Source: Enoplosus armatus (Eukaryota; Chordata; Actinopteri; Centrarchiformes; Enoplosidae). From it: a stretch of 64,000 bases of DNA. Made by a program: the position numbers and the translations under genes. Positions 28,101 through 36,836 of the stretch are shown here, piece after piece (within the stretch, counting starts at the first letter, position 1; the number at the start of each line of letters is the position of its first letter). The notes under the pieces are model-generated. The model was not told where the DNA came from, searched no databases, and saw only the letters and a program-made list of their open reading frames with translations. Location: NCBI RefSeq assembly GCF_043641665.1, contig NC_092181.1:3663421-3727420 (forward strand), written 5' to 3'.

Positions 28101-28504
28101 CCAGCCGTGCATAATGTATGTACAACTTACTTTATGTTTGTTGTCGAATAAATTATGGGCAAGAATCACAAGCAAGTCTCGGCGGGGTCTCCTCCTTCTC
28201 CCTCTCACAACTCTAACTTTAGTCGGCCGTCTGCAGGCTCTCTCCCAGTGGATTACAGTGAGATTCCTCTGTCAATACTTCCTTCATTCCTTTCTTGGGC
28301 TTACAACGAGAGTGCTGCCAATCAATCGGGGATGCAGTGTGTGCCAGCGAGTCGGCCTTGAATGAAGGAATGAGCTACAGAGGTGCCAGACAAGAGAGTT
28401 GATTAGCAATTTAAAGGGAAAAGAACTGAGGACCAAGGGCCAGAAATGGCAGAGGTCAGTCCAATAATTGAGATGAAAGTGAGGTGTCTTTTACGGATGG
28501 CCAA

Positions 28505-28537
<33 letters not shown>

Positions 28538-31500
28538 CTCATTTATGCACGTAATGTCTATTTATACTGGATATCGCAATCTCAATACTCAAAGGATGTA
28601 AGCCAGAGTCAGTTCCAGTCAGCCATTGATCGTCCAGCAGGGTGAGGCTGTGTTAATCAGCTACCATTGTAAGGATGAGCGCTTCCTAAAGCCGCCATCC
28701 CTCTCACATTTCTGCCAACACCCCAGACATATTTCACTGTCAGCGCAGCACAGTGTGTGTGTGTGTGTGTGTGCTGCGCTGACTCTCCCCCATCAATCTC
28801 GATCGCTCCACGTCTCTCTTTTTGCATACCGCGTGGTTTTGCAATCAGATCACACCTCTTCAGTTACAGTTTTTACGGCAATGAAAAGGTTATTCTGCTA
28901 CTCTTCCTGTTCTTGTAATTTGTTTTTTTGTTTTGTTTTTTTAATTTCAGTTTCAGTAGAGTGACGGAATCGTCTTCAAAAGACATAACCGATAAGTTTC
29001 ACTCCAGTCAAACAAACAAACCCGCAAACTAAAATGTTGATTGTGTAAGCTCACAGGACGTAATAATCTTAAATTGGCTCATTGTTCCACTGGCAGGCCT
29101 CCAGTGCGCAGCAGGCTGGCAGCTAGTCCCATGTTCTGCAGCCAGAGGCACTGCATGTCTCATAATTCAAACCAAAGATATATTTGACTTTGGTATTATC
29201 TGTTTTCTGTCACATTTTTATGTTCAGTTTATTTGTCTCAAAATTGTCGCAGAGAATGCAGCCTTCTCTATCTTTGCTGAAGCACTAAAACCTTATTTTT
29301 CTGGACGTTTTCTCCCTAGATTCCCTTTTTTTTTCTATCAAAAGGCGGCAGTCAACGTGTCTGCATGTAATGTCAGCACGTCTTCCTCTGTTTTTTTTTC
29401 CACTCATGTCAGGTTGTAATCCTCTCCACTGTAGTTTCTGTTTAGGTTAAATACAGCTCACACTGGATACTGGTGTTCAGTGCCTTCCTTGTCTCTTTCC
29501 ATCTCTCTAAAATGTGTTCAGAGAGCAAACAGGGATGCATTTGATCTTCACCCCAAGGGGATACGGTGGGGGTCTAGTCATACGCCTTCCTCAGCCTGCC
29601 TCTCATGTTCCGTCTCAAAGATATACTGAGGCATACAGTACCAGCGACTGTGGACAAATAGACTCACAACATGCAGGACGAAACAATCAGGCTTGTCAGC
29701 TTCGGCATATTCTAACATTATATAACGCTTGTGTGGAGGCCTGGGCTGGAGTGCAGTGCTGTTTGATGAAAAATGCACGCTGAAGATTATTTCCCATGAT
29801 AATTCACTGCAGATATTGGTTATCTTAATAGCATGTTCAAATGGTGATGCGCGCACAGAGTGTGTTACTTATTTATGATCTCTGTGCAGTGGCAGGAGTG
29901 GTTTTATAGACCCTCATCTCTGGTGCTTTTTGCTGTAGCTTCTCTCCTTGTCTTTCTTCTTACCTCATTCTGTCACTCACTCTTGTCTTCCTGTTTCCTC
30001 TCCCTCCTCTCCTTTTCCTCGTTGTCAGATCGGCACCGAGTGGGATGCCAAAGAACGTATGTTCCGAAACTTCGGCGGCCTGATGGGCCCCATGGACGAG
30101 ACGGTGGGCATGCAGAAGTGGAGCAAGGGCCCGAACGTCACCGTCACGGTCGTGTGGATCGACCCCACTAACGTCATCGCAGCCACCTATGACATTCTGA
30201 TCGACGCCAGCGCCGAGTTCACCCACTACCGCCCACCGCTCAACCAGCCTCTGCGGCCCGGCGTGTGGAGCGTCCGCATCCTGCACCACTGGAGCCCTGT
30301 GGCTGAGATGCACTTCCTTATTGCCCCGCTGGCCTATAATAAGCACCAGCCCATAAGACAAGGTGAGAGAGAGAGAGATTCAAATAGCCTCTGTGATTGT
30401 CATGAGGCTTATTTACAACAAGCACTTGCCAATTTGTTTCAGCTTTATCATAACACACAATGACTATTGATTGTGTTATTTGTACAAATAGCCTGGCTAG
30501 ACTTATTGCACTGCTGTGACGTTCCTCAACAACAAATAATCATTCATCAAAAAAAGTACTTTAGGTGTTTCTCTAACTGCCAAACATTTCACTATATATG
30601 TAGATTGGGTGGAAGCTCCGCACTGCAAGGGTAACAGATCTACACAGTGCAAAGCAATGCAGCAGCCCTGCCCTGCAGTGTTGTGAGAGAGGAGCTGGTC
30701 ATTTTTGAGGCCGTATTTTTGTGGCTTATTAATCCTGCTCCTCTGCATGTCATGTGGTAATATTAATGCCTACTTTTTACTCCACTGACAGTCATAGTTA
30801 CTAGTTACTTTGTAGATGAAGTTTTTACATAATCCACACACTGCAAAAATTCTAATTAATTATATATATATAGTTTTAATAGAGCTGGTTTCACGACTTT
30901 TCTAAAACAAAAGTGCCGTTATTTACTTGATTTTAGAAATGGGCTCCTTTTTGTTCTGCAGTGTAAGACATTATATGATCATAATATGAGTTGAGTGGTT
31001 AAAATGAACTCCACCTTATGATAGTAATAATCCAATAATAATGTAAGATATAAAAACACTATGAAAGTGGCCACTCTGGAGAACGAGTACTTTTACGTTT
31101 GATACTTTATGTGCTAATACTTGCTGGACTTTTTCTTGTAATGGAGTATTTGTACAGAGTAGTATCGTTACTTACATACTTCTTCCATCACTGAGTGTAT
31201 CTAAGTTACGAGAACTTAAATCCATAATGGACAGGCTCATTTTAACTTTGAATCACACCATCTGCCCCCTTTATCTACTATAGATCATAGACATATACAG
31301 GATGCTGAAAAATGAAAATACAGGTAGTGGTTATGTTTGACAGACAAATTCTGCCACAGAGTGACATTGCATTCATTGTGAAGTCATTATTGCTGGTTTA
31401 GGTGCCTGCAGATACACTCACACACACACACACACAAAGGCTTGCATTTGCAGTGATGCCCTTTCTAATCAAGCCTCTGGGCCTCTGCAGACCCTGGTTG

Positions 31501-32918
31501 TTTGTCATCAAGTCACCCTTAATAACCCAGCGAGCTGCTCATACACACTAAACAGAGTGTTAAACAACAGCGCACTTAGCCCTCCAAAAACAATGACACA
31601 ATTAAATCAATCAGCCAGCATGAATCAGGGGCAACACTGCGTTGTTTCTCGTCCGTAAGCAGCCGGTTTGCTCTCAAAGTCACATGAGAGTTGAGACGCT
31701 AGCGTCGGCATAATCGCGCCTTTCTCCGCTTAATTATCTCACTGAGCCGCTTTAATGATGAAGAGGAACAACAAATAAAGTTACAGCTTTTGTGTTTGAC
31801 CTGAGTCTCAGTGGGGCTGTGGGGGGTCTGTTGTGCAACAGTGTGAGTTAAATATTCATCTCTGGTTCATGGCTGTTAAGTTCGTTCGCATTATGTTTTC
31901 TGTAGTGCAATTCCTATTGATGTATGGATGGAGGAGTGTGCCTGGTGCTAGCTAGTCGTACCATTAACTTTAGCTAGGTCTATTTAATAAACTGGAAACT
32001 GAGCCCCTTCTGTATTCGAGGTCTAATCTTTTTTTTCAATATAAATATGAGGTATATTCATGATGATAGTATTTTGTGTTAAGTGATCATAGTTGAAAAT
32101 AAAGGCCTATTTTACTCCTGATCGCATACCTATAGTGAGACTTTTGAATTTAGAAATAACGCAATCTTCCTCTTACAAATGATAGACATTGCTGTATAAC
32201 TGACATTATTGAGTTCTTCTGATCCTATCCTAGTTTACGTGCTTCTGTTACACTGCATTTTAGGATTTAACAGATAAACATTTCAATTTTGTTACGTAAG
32301 TAAAACATAGCAATCTTCACCCAAAATAAGTGGGAATTCAATGTTCTGATATACTGTAATTACCACTTGAGGGCACAGTGGCCGCTGTTTAACATTAACG
32401 TTATATAGTCTCACTTAAAGTGCATCAGAAAACATGAATAACTCAGATTTTGGCCGTTGTCTTGTGTTAATCTGTGTATTAAAATACCTGTCGATTAGGG
32501 AGTGGTAGCAGCTTGGTGTTTGGGCTTCCTTTGGTTTACATTTGGATGAAGGATTGTGTCTTTAATTCACACATCACAAGAAATGGCTGAAATAAAATAG
32601 GATTAAATCATAAACATATATTTTACATATTTTACAATGTAAGGATACATAAGAATTAGTTTTATAGAGTTATCAGCTTTTATCAACAAGTTTAATTGGA
32701 GTTCATAGTCAGTATGTAATAATCTTCAACTTGGTTTACCATGCATGTGTGTGTATGTGTGTGTGTGTGTGTGTTGCAATGTGTGCTTTCGTCTTAGCTG
32801 CTCCATCCACCGCCTTTAATTTACTGCCATGTCTGGCACCAGGTTTCCCTCCTACATGCAGCGCCAGTAAAACTTTGTGACGTGGCCTTCCACCCGCATT
32901 GGCAGCAGCAGGCACATG

Positions 32919-32954
<36 letters not shown>

Positions 32955-33933
32955 CACAACTCCACTTTTTTTTTATACACAAAATACACAGATGCATGGC
33001 TTTATAACACATTCTGCTACCACAAAGCTAGGTGGCATGGGTTGGACATCTCCTGGCCTGGTGGAGCACCTCATGTCTGACTGCATCTTTCTGTCACCAG
33101 TGCATGAAAAGCGCTGCTGTCTGCTCAGCCATGCTTACAAAGGATGGCTAGCGCCCCAGTTAGAGGGCCAGTGAGGAATTTACAGCTTCACTGGAGCTCA
33201 GGGTGGATAGTGTTTTCAGTTGTGTCTACGTTTGCCGTCTTCCTGCCGGGGCTTGACCGTCATGGGAAGAAAGAATGAGGGCACGTCTGAGTATTTCTGA
33301 CCGTTTCCAAAAAGTCAGCATTGCAGTGGCTTGACATACCACATCAAAGAAAGGGATTTAGGGAGTCCAGTCGTACAAATCAATCCAAGCAAATTAGCAA
33401 CCAGTTTAAGCTTTTCAGATAATAATGAAGCAAATCACGTCCTCTGCTTTGATATTTTATCGTTCATGTCTCCCTTTCTCCTTTTCCTCCTTTCCCTTTC
33501 ACCCTTTTCCCCCTCTACAATCTCCTCCCTCCCTCTGACCACTGATTATCAACTGTTCACACATCATCTAACTCCGTCTCTGTTCTCTCCTCCTGCCCAC
33601 GTTTCTCCAGAGGATACTCTGAAGCTCCACAACGGGCCAGCGAAGAACAGCTACATGGAGCAGAGTTTCCACGGCCTTAACCCAGTGCTCAACATCCCTG
33701 TCAGCCTGGGCTACGTGGAGCAGGCCAAGAGGAACGCGGCCCTGACCGGCCCGGAGCTCGAGCGTTGGTTAGACAGCCTGGTGGGGGAGTTGTGGGAGGC
33801 GGCCGACGTTTGCGCCGTGGGCCCTACCGCCTGCCCTGTCATGCAGGCCTGCTCCAAGAACCCTTGGAGCTCCCTGAGCCCAGACCCCAAATCCCATCTG
33901 GGAGCACCGCGCGCCGACGGCCGCATCAGGTAG
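735..33933 (+). CDS. xylt1: Xylosyltransferase 1, C-terminal 853 residues, ten exons (5' end outside window)
   Basis: Joined exons: 735-1323, 7060-7232, 7423-7625, 12313-12393, 13833-14049, 14523-14699, 19105-19370, 23958-24156, 30029-30362, 33611-33933. The total is 2562 nt, or 853 residues plus TAG, with GT-AG at every junction and matching phases. Family knowledge: this type II Golgi enzyme transfers xylose from UDP-xylose to Ser in Ser-Gly sites of proteoglycan core proteins, the first step of heparan and chondroitin sulfate synthesis. Seen: a variable stem (residues about 1-145 of this fragment), a Cys-containing linker ([19 protein letters not shown]), a GT14 catalytic domain from [17 protein letters not shown] (about 213) to HRFQ (480), and a C-terminal xylosyltransferase domain ending SPDPKSHLG...DGRIR. 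Glu421 (LLPAE) aligns with the catalytic base Glu529 of human XYLT1 by my residue count. The stem start [11 protein letters not shown] and the linker match XYLT1, not XYLT2. The anchor and start codon lie upstream. Confidence 0.95.
1730..2295 (-). mobile_element. Possible solo LTR or LTR fragment, minus strand
   Basis: Read on the minus strand, a TATA-type motif (ttataaaaagaagagc, about 1991-2007) is followed about 155 bases later by an AATAAA (plus-strand tttatt at 1841-1846). That is the spacing of promoter to poly(A) signal in an LTR. An imperfect tandem unit (gaactgttaaacttaattt) lies near 2231-2275. I could not fix TG...CA ends or a target-site duplication, so class and borders are open. 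Confidence 0.3.
2360..2600 (+). repeat. Dispersed repeat, copy A (related to 50655-50700 and 51140-51370)
   Basis: It shares blocks with two places downstream: gtcagatttgattgacagtg here versus atcagatttgactgacagtg near 50671, and cccaactgagctccacc with aaaccag, then ataacc and a final agcccatactaagaatctg versus the same order near 51200-51345. The copies have drifted. Family not assigned. Confidence 0.6.
3745..3767 (+). repeat. (TC)n microsatellite
   Basis: Uninterrupted alternation of T and C inside a pyrimidine-rich stretch of intron 3. Confidence 0.95.
4060..4330 (+). repeat. Dispersed percomorph repeat (agtggagcatttagcag type)
   Basis: The block ctacctgcccagcaccaaac, then gacagagctagcgactgctg, then agtggagcatttagcagata and gagccagatatttctctcag matches from memory a repeat common in percomorph genomes. 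I cannot name its class; it may be a non-autonomous DNA transposon. Confidence 0.5.
4490..4800 (+). repeat. Dispersed repeat, copy B (related to 50550-50835)
   Basis: It contains acttccgggtccgtcacgtg and ttttccccatagacttacat followed by gagacgtctgtaag. Near 50790-50830 the window carries ttttccccatataccactgt and gagacgtctgtac. The block ttgctaacaagccatatcaac (about 4701) matches ttgctaacaagttcgccatg near 50580. The order differs between the two places, so at least one is a composite. Confidence 0.55.
5444..5477 (+). repeat. (CA)n microsatellite
   Basis: Seventeen uninterrupted CA units in intron 3. Confidence 0.97.
7060..7232 (+). CDS. xylt1: xylt1 coding exon (probably exon 4): start of GT14 domain
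   Basis: The acceptor is cctcacag|GTAAAG and the donor is CAG|gtgagc. It completes codon 197 and ends on a codon boundary at residue 254. It contains QWDEDS, equivalent to the D-E-D at 314-316 in human, then [20 protein letters not shown] and HYYYIHVDQ. This is the first beta-strand and nucleotide-sugar region of the Core-2/I-branching type fold. Human has Lys where the exon's last codon gives Gln (HVDK versus HVDQ). Confidence 0.95.
7423..7625 (+). CDS. xylt1: xylt1 coding exon (probably exon 5): GT14 catalytic core
   Basis: The acceptor is tttgttccag|CGTTCT and the donor is ATCAG|gtaaca (phase 0 in, 2 out). It encodes [33 protein letters not shown] and [15 protein letters not shown], all hallmark strings of animal xylosyltransferases. 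It lies only 190 bp after the previous exon, the shortest intron in the gene. Confidence 0.96.
9020..9120 (+). mobile_element. tRNA-derived SINE remnant
   Basis: A tRNA B-box-like element (ggttcaagcccc, from 9030) is followed about 35 bases later by tgtcctcagacaagaaactg, which resembles the body of common fish SINEs (typically tgtccttgagcaagacact). No clear A box precedes it, so the 5' part is lost or decayed. Confidence 0.5.
9450..9735 (+). promoter_or_regulatory. Promoter-like block (inverted CCAAT, TATATAAAAG, then AATAAA)
   Basis: An inverted CCAAT (gattgg, about 9459-9464) lies 65 bases before TATATAAAAG (9529-9538), and an AATAAA occurs at about 9726-9732. The layout suits a decayed LTR as well as a cryptic intronic promoter. 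There is no open frame after it. Nothing else links it to transcription. Confidence 0.25.
10065..10115 (+). repeat. (TG)n microsatellite
   Basis: About 25 uninterrupted TG units in intron 5. Confidence 0.97.
10737..10772 (+). repeat. Imperfect (TG)n microsatellite
   Basis: TG units interrupted by gctg and gttg. Confidence 0.85.
10914..10956 (+). repeat. (GT)n microsatellite
   Basis: About 21 uninterrupted units; a third TG array within 900 bp. Confidence 0.97.
12313..12393 (+). CDS. xylt1: xylt1 coding exon (probably exon 6): 81-nt exon of GT14 domain
   Basis: The acceptor is tccatttcag|GACCAATAAC and the donor is GCCAG|gtgagg (phase 2 in, 2 out). It encodes [17 protein letters not shown] and [10 protein letters not shown], very close to the human TNDQLVAFLSRYRDMNF. 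This exon is too short for ordinary ORF thresholds and was found by sequence match and phase. Confidence 0.96.
12394..13832 (+). other. xylt1 intron 6 (1.4 kb)
   Basis: A T run of about 19 lies at 13444-13462, followed by a C/A-rich stretch. No exon, RNA gene or mobile element is recognised. The acceptor at 13831-13832 follows a tract of mixed T and G (gtgtttgtgtgtgtccactag). Confidence 0.8.
13833..14049 (+). CDS. xylt1: xylt1 coding exon (probably exon 7): catalytic segment ending at the predicted catalytic Glu
   Basis: The acceptor is gtccactag|GTTTATCCG and the donor is GCCGAG|gtaaga (phase 2 in, 0 out). It encodes [40 protein letters not shown] and [10 protein letters not shown]. The final GAG is residue 421 and aligns with human Glu529, reported as catalytic base in the XYLT1 structure. 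A CA microsatellite begins five bases inside the following intron. Confidence 0.96.
14055..14082 (+). repeat. (AC)n microsatellite at a splice donor
   Basis: The array starts within six bases of the exon end at 14049, so length variants change the sequence directly after the donor. Confidence 0.95.
14457..14484 (-). promoter_or_regulatory. Potential G-quadruplex motif on the minus strand (C-tract on the transcript)
   Basis: Four runs of five to seven C, separated by one, one and four bases, lie 39-66 bases before an acceptor. The complementary strand fits a four-tract G-quadruplex pattern. The transcript itself would carry the C-tract, which PCBP-type proteins can bind. Function is inference. 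Confidence 0.45.
14523..14699 (+). CDS. xylt1: xylt1 coding exon (probably exon 8): end of GT14 domain
   Basis: The acceptor is aatacccag|TCGTTCTTC and the donor is TTCCAG|gtaata, giving 59 whole codons. It encodes [46 protein letters not shown] and DFHRFQ. The CKC and WCGC cysteines are conserved with human and are expected to form disulfides in the Golgi lumen. This is the best conserved exon. Confidence 0.97.
14934..15090 (-). mobile_element. 3' tail of a non-LTR retroelement, minus strand
   Basis: Read on the minus strand, it ends with gatcaataagggcttatctt, i.e. an AATAAA-like signal region running into short TTATC units. That is the terminal layout of several teleost LINEs and their SINE partners. 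The body is AT-rich and shows no coding match. Family not assigned. Confidence 0.5.
16125..16155 (+). repeat. (CA)n microsatellite
   Basis: About 15 CA units after a short cgcacg lead-in. Confidence 0.95.
17972..18150 (-). mobile_element. 3' tail of a non-LTR retroelement with (TCTGAT)n terminus, minus strand
   Basis: On the plus strand, four agaatc/cagaat hexamer units (17974-17999) are followed by aaactgtttattgccaagta and acaaggaatttgc. On the minus strand this is ggcaataaacagttt followed by tandem tctgat units. The arrangement of AATAAA plus hexamer tail is very common in percomorph genomes. The upstream end is unclear. Confidence 0.6.
19105..19370 (+). CDS. xylt1: xylt1 coding exon (probably exon 9): linker to the C-terminal domain
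   Basis: The acceptor is tctctctgcag|CAAACG and the donor is TGCAG|gttggt (phase 0 in, 2 out). It encodes [32 protein letters not shown] and [17 protein letters not shown], then NPKDHSC. The end of this exon is one residue longer than in human by my alignment. The donor gttggt is weaker than the others in this gene. Confidence 0.95.
19371..23957 (+). other. xylt1 intron 9 (4.6 kb)
   Basis: It contains a minus-strand open segment near 20325-20546 that I do not recognise (see findings), a G run (22719-22736) followed by a purine-rich tract to about 22840, and a stretch near 22230-22420 with ATTA/TAAT motifs that could be conserved DNA. No RNA gene or clear mobile element is seen. Confidence 0.75.
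22719..22840 (+). repeat. Poly(G) run and purine-rich tract
   Basis: Eighteen G in a row (22719-22736) are followed by about 100 bases made almost only of A and G. Such tracts are prone to quadruplex and triplex structure and to assembly errors; the exact run length is uncertain. Confidence 0.85.
23958..24156 (+). CDS. xylt1: xylt1 coding exon (probably exon 10): Xylo_C domain
   Basis: The acceptor is ctccgccag|GTACTTCCCC and the donor is GCAGAG|gtgagt (phase 2 in, 0 out). It encodes [28 protein letters not shown] and [14 protein letters not shown], then FSRLQFAE. The pyrimidine tract before the acceptor is short and broken by purines, yet the phase and the match to human YPMGHPASVHLYF leave no doubt. 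Confidence 0.95.
25780..25965 (+). repeat. Dispersed percomorph repeat (ctgtttccagtctttatg type)
   Basis: The series gtttccccctgtttccagtc, caagctaagctaagctaacc, agctgctggctgtagcttca and acagacatgaaagtggtctc matches from memory a very frequent fish repeat, probably a non-autonomous hAT-like transposon. Both ends seem to be missing. Confidence 0.65.
27480..28026 (-). mobile_element. Possible LTR fragment with adjoining purine tract, minus strand
   Basis: On the minus strand a short purine run (caagggcgaaa, about 28016-28027) is followed directly by tgtggggtgttgtaatc, as a polypurine tract is followed by an LTR starting TGT. An AATAAA (ggtaataaacctg) follows about 200 bases on. I see no gag, pol or env frame beside it. 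The far end and any target duplication are not resolved, so this is a tentative solo LTR or fragment. Confidence 0.35.
28506..28535 (+). repeat. (CA)n microsatellite
   Basis: About 15 CA units. Confidence 0.95.
28753..28773 (+). repeat. (GT)n microsatellite, short
   Basis: About ten GT units, 220 bp after the CA array. Confidence 0.9.
30029..30362 (+). CDS. xylt1: xylt1 coding exon (probably exon 11): C-terminal domain with E-W-D motif
   Basis: The acceptor is cctcgttgtcag|ATCGGC and the donor is CAAG|gtgaga (phase 0 in, 1 out). It encodes [52 protein letters not shown] and [14 protein letters not shown]. The residues equal to human D745-W-D747 read E-W-D here. The sequon NVT (GPNVTVTV) is conserved with human. 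The donor runs into a short GA repeat. Confidence 0.96.
30765..31195 (+). mobile_element. Non-autonomous DNA transposon-like repeat, 3' part
   Basis: The blocks tactttttactccactgaca, tagttactagttactttgta, gagtacttttacgtttgata, cttgtaatggagtatttgta and acttcttccatcactgag follow the order of a very common teleost repeat (self-complementary versions of gtacttttacttaagtaa). The 5' part of the same family is at 48806-48985. Drift is heavy. Confidence 0.6.
31417..31436 (+). repeat. (CA)n microsatellite, short
   Basis: About nine or ten CA units. Confidence 0.9.
32175..32405 (+). repeat. Dispersed repeat, copy 1 (related to 44140-44300)
   Basis: gatagacattgctgtataac (32181) matches gatagacattgctgtgtaac (44143), and both are followed by tgacat and gag. 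About 180 and 120 bases further on, both have a block with ccactt and gtggccgctgtt or gtggccactgtt. Family unknown. Confidence 0.5.
32745..32774 (+). repeat. (TG)n microsatellite
   Basis: TG units with one interruption (gtat). It can pair with the CA array about 150 bases downstream. Confidence 0.9.
32922..32952 (+). repeat. (CA)n microsatellite
   Basis: About 15 CA units; inverted partner of the TG array at 32745-32774. Confidence 0.95.
33611..33933 (+). CDS. xylt1: xylt1 terminal coding exon (probably exon 12)
   Basis: The acceptor is cgtttctccag|AGGATAC (phase 1 in) and the stop is TAG at 33931-33933. It encodes [60 protein letters not shown] and [18 protein letters not shown]. The C-terminus is full length compared with human XYLT1, which ends SPDPKSELGAVKPDGRLR. 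Confidence 0.97.
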
Positions 33934-33990
33934 CAGCGAGGCCTCCAGCTGGACAGGAGGCCACGGCACAGGAGATTCACTGTTGATTTT

Positions 33991-35175
33991 TATTTATTTA
34001 AGGGGTTTGTTGCAGGTGTGGGAAGGAAACGTGTTCTTCCTCTGGCTCGGGAGAAGAAGGAAACAGAAGAAAAAGTGGGTTTTCTGGGGAGGATGGTGAG
34101 GGTGTCTGGACAGAAAGCGAGGAGAATGATTTTCAGATCCTCCCACGGGGTTCCTCCTTTTAGGGGATTATGCTGGCTTTGCTATTTCAGTTTCTCAGTG
34201 TATTTATTTTTCTTCTCATGGCTGAGTTTTACTGTGATCAAACGTTGCAATTTTCGAGCATTTATTTTGCTGCTGAATGAATTATGAAGTCAGCTTTTAA
34301 AGCCCTGCACGGGGCACAGCGGTCATGCAAGTGTGGATTGTCGACACTGGTAGCAGACCAAGTTCTGCTTCAAAAAGGCCTTAGCAGGAAGACGCATACG
34401 AGGAGGCAGCCTGGTACTGAAGGAAATGTGCCTCCTTCAGTGTATGTCAACATAAACAACATGAGATGATATCTTGAGTGTTCAGATCCACCCAAGCCAG
34501 CCATTAAAAACAAATTTCCCGCTTGTGAAGAAACTTGGAACAACAAATATTTTAGCATTATTAAAGCCAATTACTTCAAACCTCTTGAGTTTCTGATAGT
34601 TCAGTGACTCAGTTTGTAAATCAGTAGAATAAATCAGCAACAGCAGCACAACTTCCTTCAGTTGAGTGCCTGATCAGGATGTGGAACTGTTGTGGCTGAG
34701 CGAACCATCTGCTGCAGTCACATTTCGTAAATATAGAAAAAGAGAAATGCAAATACAGAGGCCTTCGCAGAGTAATTAAACCTATTGGGACTAGAAATTT
34801 AACGTAGACATTTTAGTGTCCTAAATTCATGAATGCTCCATTTGTGGTTGTTGTACAATAGTATTTTAAGATTTAACATTCACATAGTGTAGGTTTTTTT
34901 TAATAAGACCCAGATGTTGTGACAGGCAGAGGACAAAGAGAGAATTCATTTTGTCCGTCTTGGTTTTCTGACCAACCTGCCTCAAACTTGAAACACAATT
35001 ATTCTAAGCTGACCTTAAAATTCTCATCCATGTTTTCAGTCTCATCTGTCTTTTTTTTTTTTTTTTTCTTCCAGTCATTTCAATGACACTTTATGTTGTA
35101 CGTGATTATACATGAAGTCTCAAAAATTGTGTGAATGAGTGGGGGTGAGTCCATGAGTCGCTATTTATTTATAAG
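33991..35175 (+). promoter_or_regulatory. AU-rich clusters in the xylt1 3' UTR
   Basis: Overlapping ATTTA pentamers occur at 33991-34000 (tatttattta), near 34198-34206, near 34260 and at 35162-35172. Such clusters are known in general as mRNA stability elements bound by ELAV or TTP-type proteins. Whether these act is inference; AT-rich sequence gives them by chance. Confidence 0.3.
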
Positions 35176-36836
35176 TTTATATTAATACTGATATTTTTAG
35201 TCAGTGACTAAATAACTGCGACGCTGCCTTGGCAGCATGATAAATATTTTTTTGTAAAAGAAAGCCGCCTTTATTTACAAAGGCCAACACCCCATTACTT
35301 ATACTGTACCTTTTTATGGCCCCGCACCTGTGTGTTAGTCAGTGTTGTCCTGCCTGAAAAGATCTTCTTGTCTTGGTTTCTTACATGGCTGTTCTCACAA
35401 GAGAAAGCCACCCTGACCTGTGAGGTCAGAGGTCAGCTACCTGACAACCTCACCAAACAGAGAAGGGTGAACAAAAACTCTTTACAACCGAACATATTGG
35501 ACAACGTCTGGATCGAAGGAGAAACTGTGCTTTTTGGTGTTTTATGGTTCTTGTCAGTTTCAGAATGATCGTGAGTGGTAGTGATCTTCATGCTGTGACG
35601 ATAATGTACAATTTCAAGTGAATATTATATTGTGTCTTGATTGCAAAACACATCATTTGTTAGATCGGGTCCATGGCACCTTTTCAGCTCTATCCACATT
35701 TACAAGTACCCTTTCTGCCATCAAGACAATCTCTGGACATTTGAGACAAGTTGATTACACTGAGGGTAGAACTGTACCACAACACATCCTGAACGCGTGG
35801 TACGGTCAGATATTTGTTTTACTTTGAAATAAGTTTCATCTGAAGCCAATTAGGAGTTCAGTCTGTGATTGTCAACATTGTTTAGTCACCACACTAGCTA
35901 AGTGAGTGTTTTTGCACAGGCTAATTAATAGACATTACTGTTTATTAATGTCAAGTTCACCTTGCCTCTATGTCGGATGTGTCAATTATAATTGCTATCA
36001 CTCCCTCCCTCTCAAATCTATACTGTTTCTGGAGTTGGGCTGTAAAGGACTATTTTGTTTTCCACTGGCCGCCCTCTGCCGCCACCTTTTAACTTATAGT
36101 GCCACCGTGCTCAGAACAATTACTTCACACAATACATATTATTATGTAAGCTCAATGACAGTTTTGGAAAAAGGTGAATCAAATAAATGTAACTCATTGT
36201 GGAAGTCCTATTTTGTAACAAAATGATTAACAAATGAAGAAGATGTACATAGGTATTTTGTATTGAAATATTGTTTAAAAGGTATTGTACATGTAAATAC
36301 AGATGTGGTAAATATGACATTGAATTATTAAGAGTTTTTGAAGTGTCAATAACTGGGCTCAAAGAGTGAATTGATGGTGTTTATTGATCAAAATACATAA
36401 CCTGTTTCAGTGTTTTTGGACAGCTGTGACAACAACCTTGTCCTGTTTGCCTCTCAGAGAAAATCACATGCCAGATTGTTGTTGTTCTTGCTGGAATGTA
36501 ATGTCGAGCAACTGTTGCACAAATTTCTCTGAACTGACGTTTCCCCCGTTATTTTTTTCCGGGGAGGCTCTGTGTGCCTTAGCTGACTTTTAGAACCTTC
36601 TCTGTCCATTAAAAGAAAAACCTTATTTTGTTTATTTGTTTTTGATCTTGTGTGAAGAATATCATGAGTTTGTCGAGTGATTCACTGGTACTGCAACACC
36701 AAAAAGATGTCTGCTGTTGTATATATCATCAGGCCTTCTGTCTTTATCAGCTTTTTTTTTTTTTTCCTTCCCTTTGGGGGATTTGGTTTGTTGTACTTGA
36801 CTGGCTTGTTTTACTTTTCTCTGACTGCTTTTTGGA

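Larger units (their letters stand above)
24157..30028 (+). other. xylt1 intron 10 (5.9 kb, longest in window)
   Basis: It holds a dispersed percomorph repeat (25780-25965), an LTR-like segment on the minus strand (about 27480-28026), a CA array (28506-28535) and a TG array (28753-28773). No nested gene is recognised. T-rich sequence precedes the acceptor at 30027-30028. Confidence 0.8.
30363..33610 (+). other. xylt1 intron 11 (3.2 kb)
   Basis: It contains the 3' part of a non-autonomous transposon (30765-31195), a dispersed repeat (32175-32405), CA arrays (31417-31436, 32922-32952) and a TG array (32745-32774). The last 130 bases before the acceptor are strongly pyrimidine-rich. No nested gene is seen. 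Confidence 0.8.

Noticed and set aside
29960..30361. Minus-strand open frame of 133 codons opposite the exon at 30029
   Set aside because: It mirrors a conserved coding exon and has no family resemblance.
735..33933. Assignment to xylt2 instead of xylt1
   Set aside because: The stem start [11 protein letters not shown] and the linker [22 protein letters not shown] match XYLT1. XYLT2 differs there and in the exon-10 segment (HHATNLA is XYLT1-like).
33711..33980. Minus-strand and alternate-frame open frames over the terminal exon
   Set aside because: Shadows of high-GC coding sequence.
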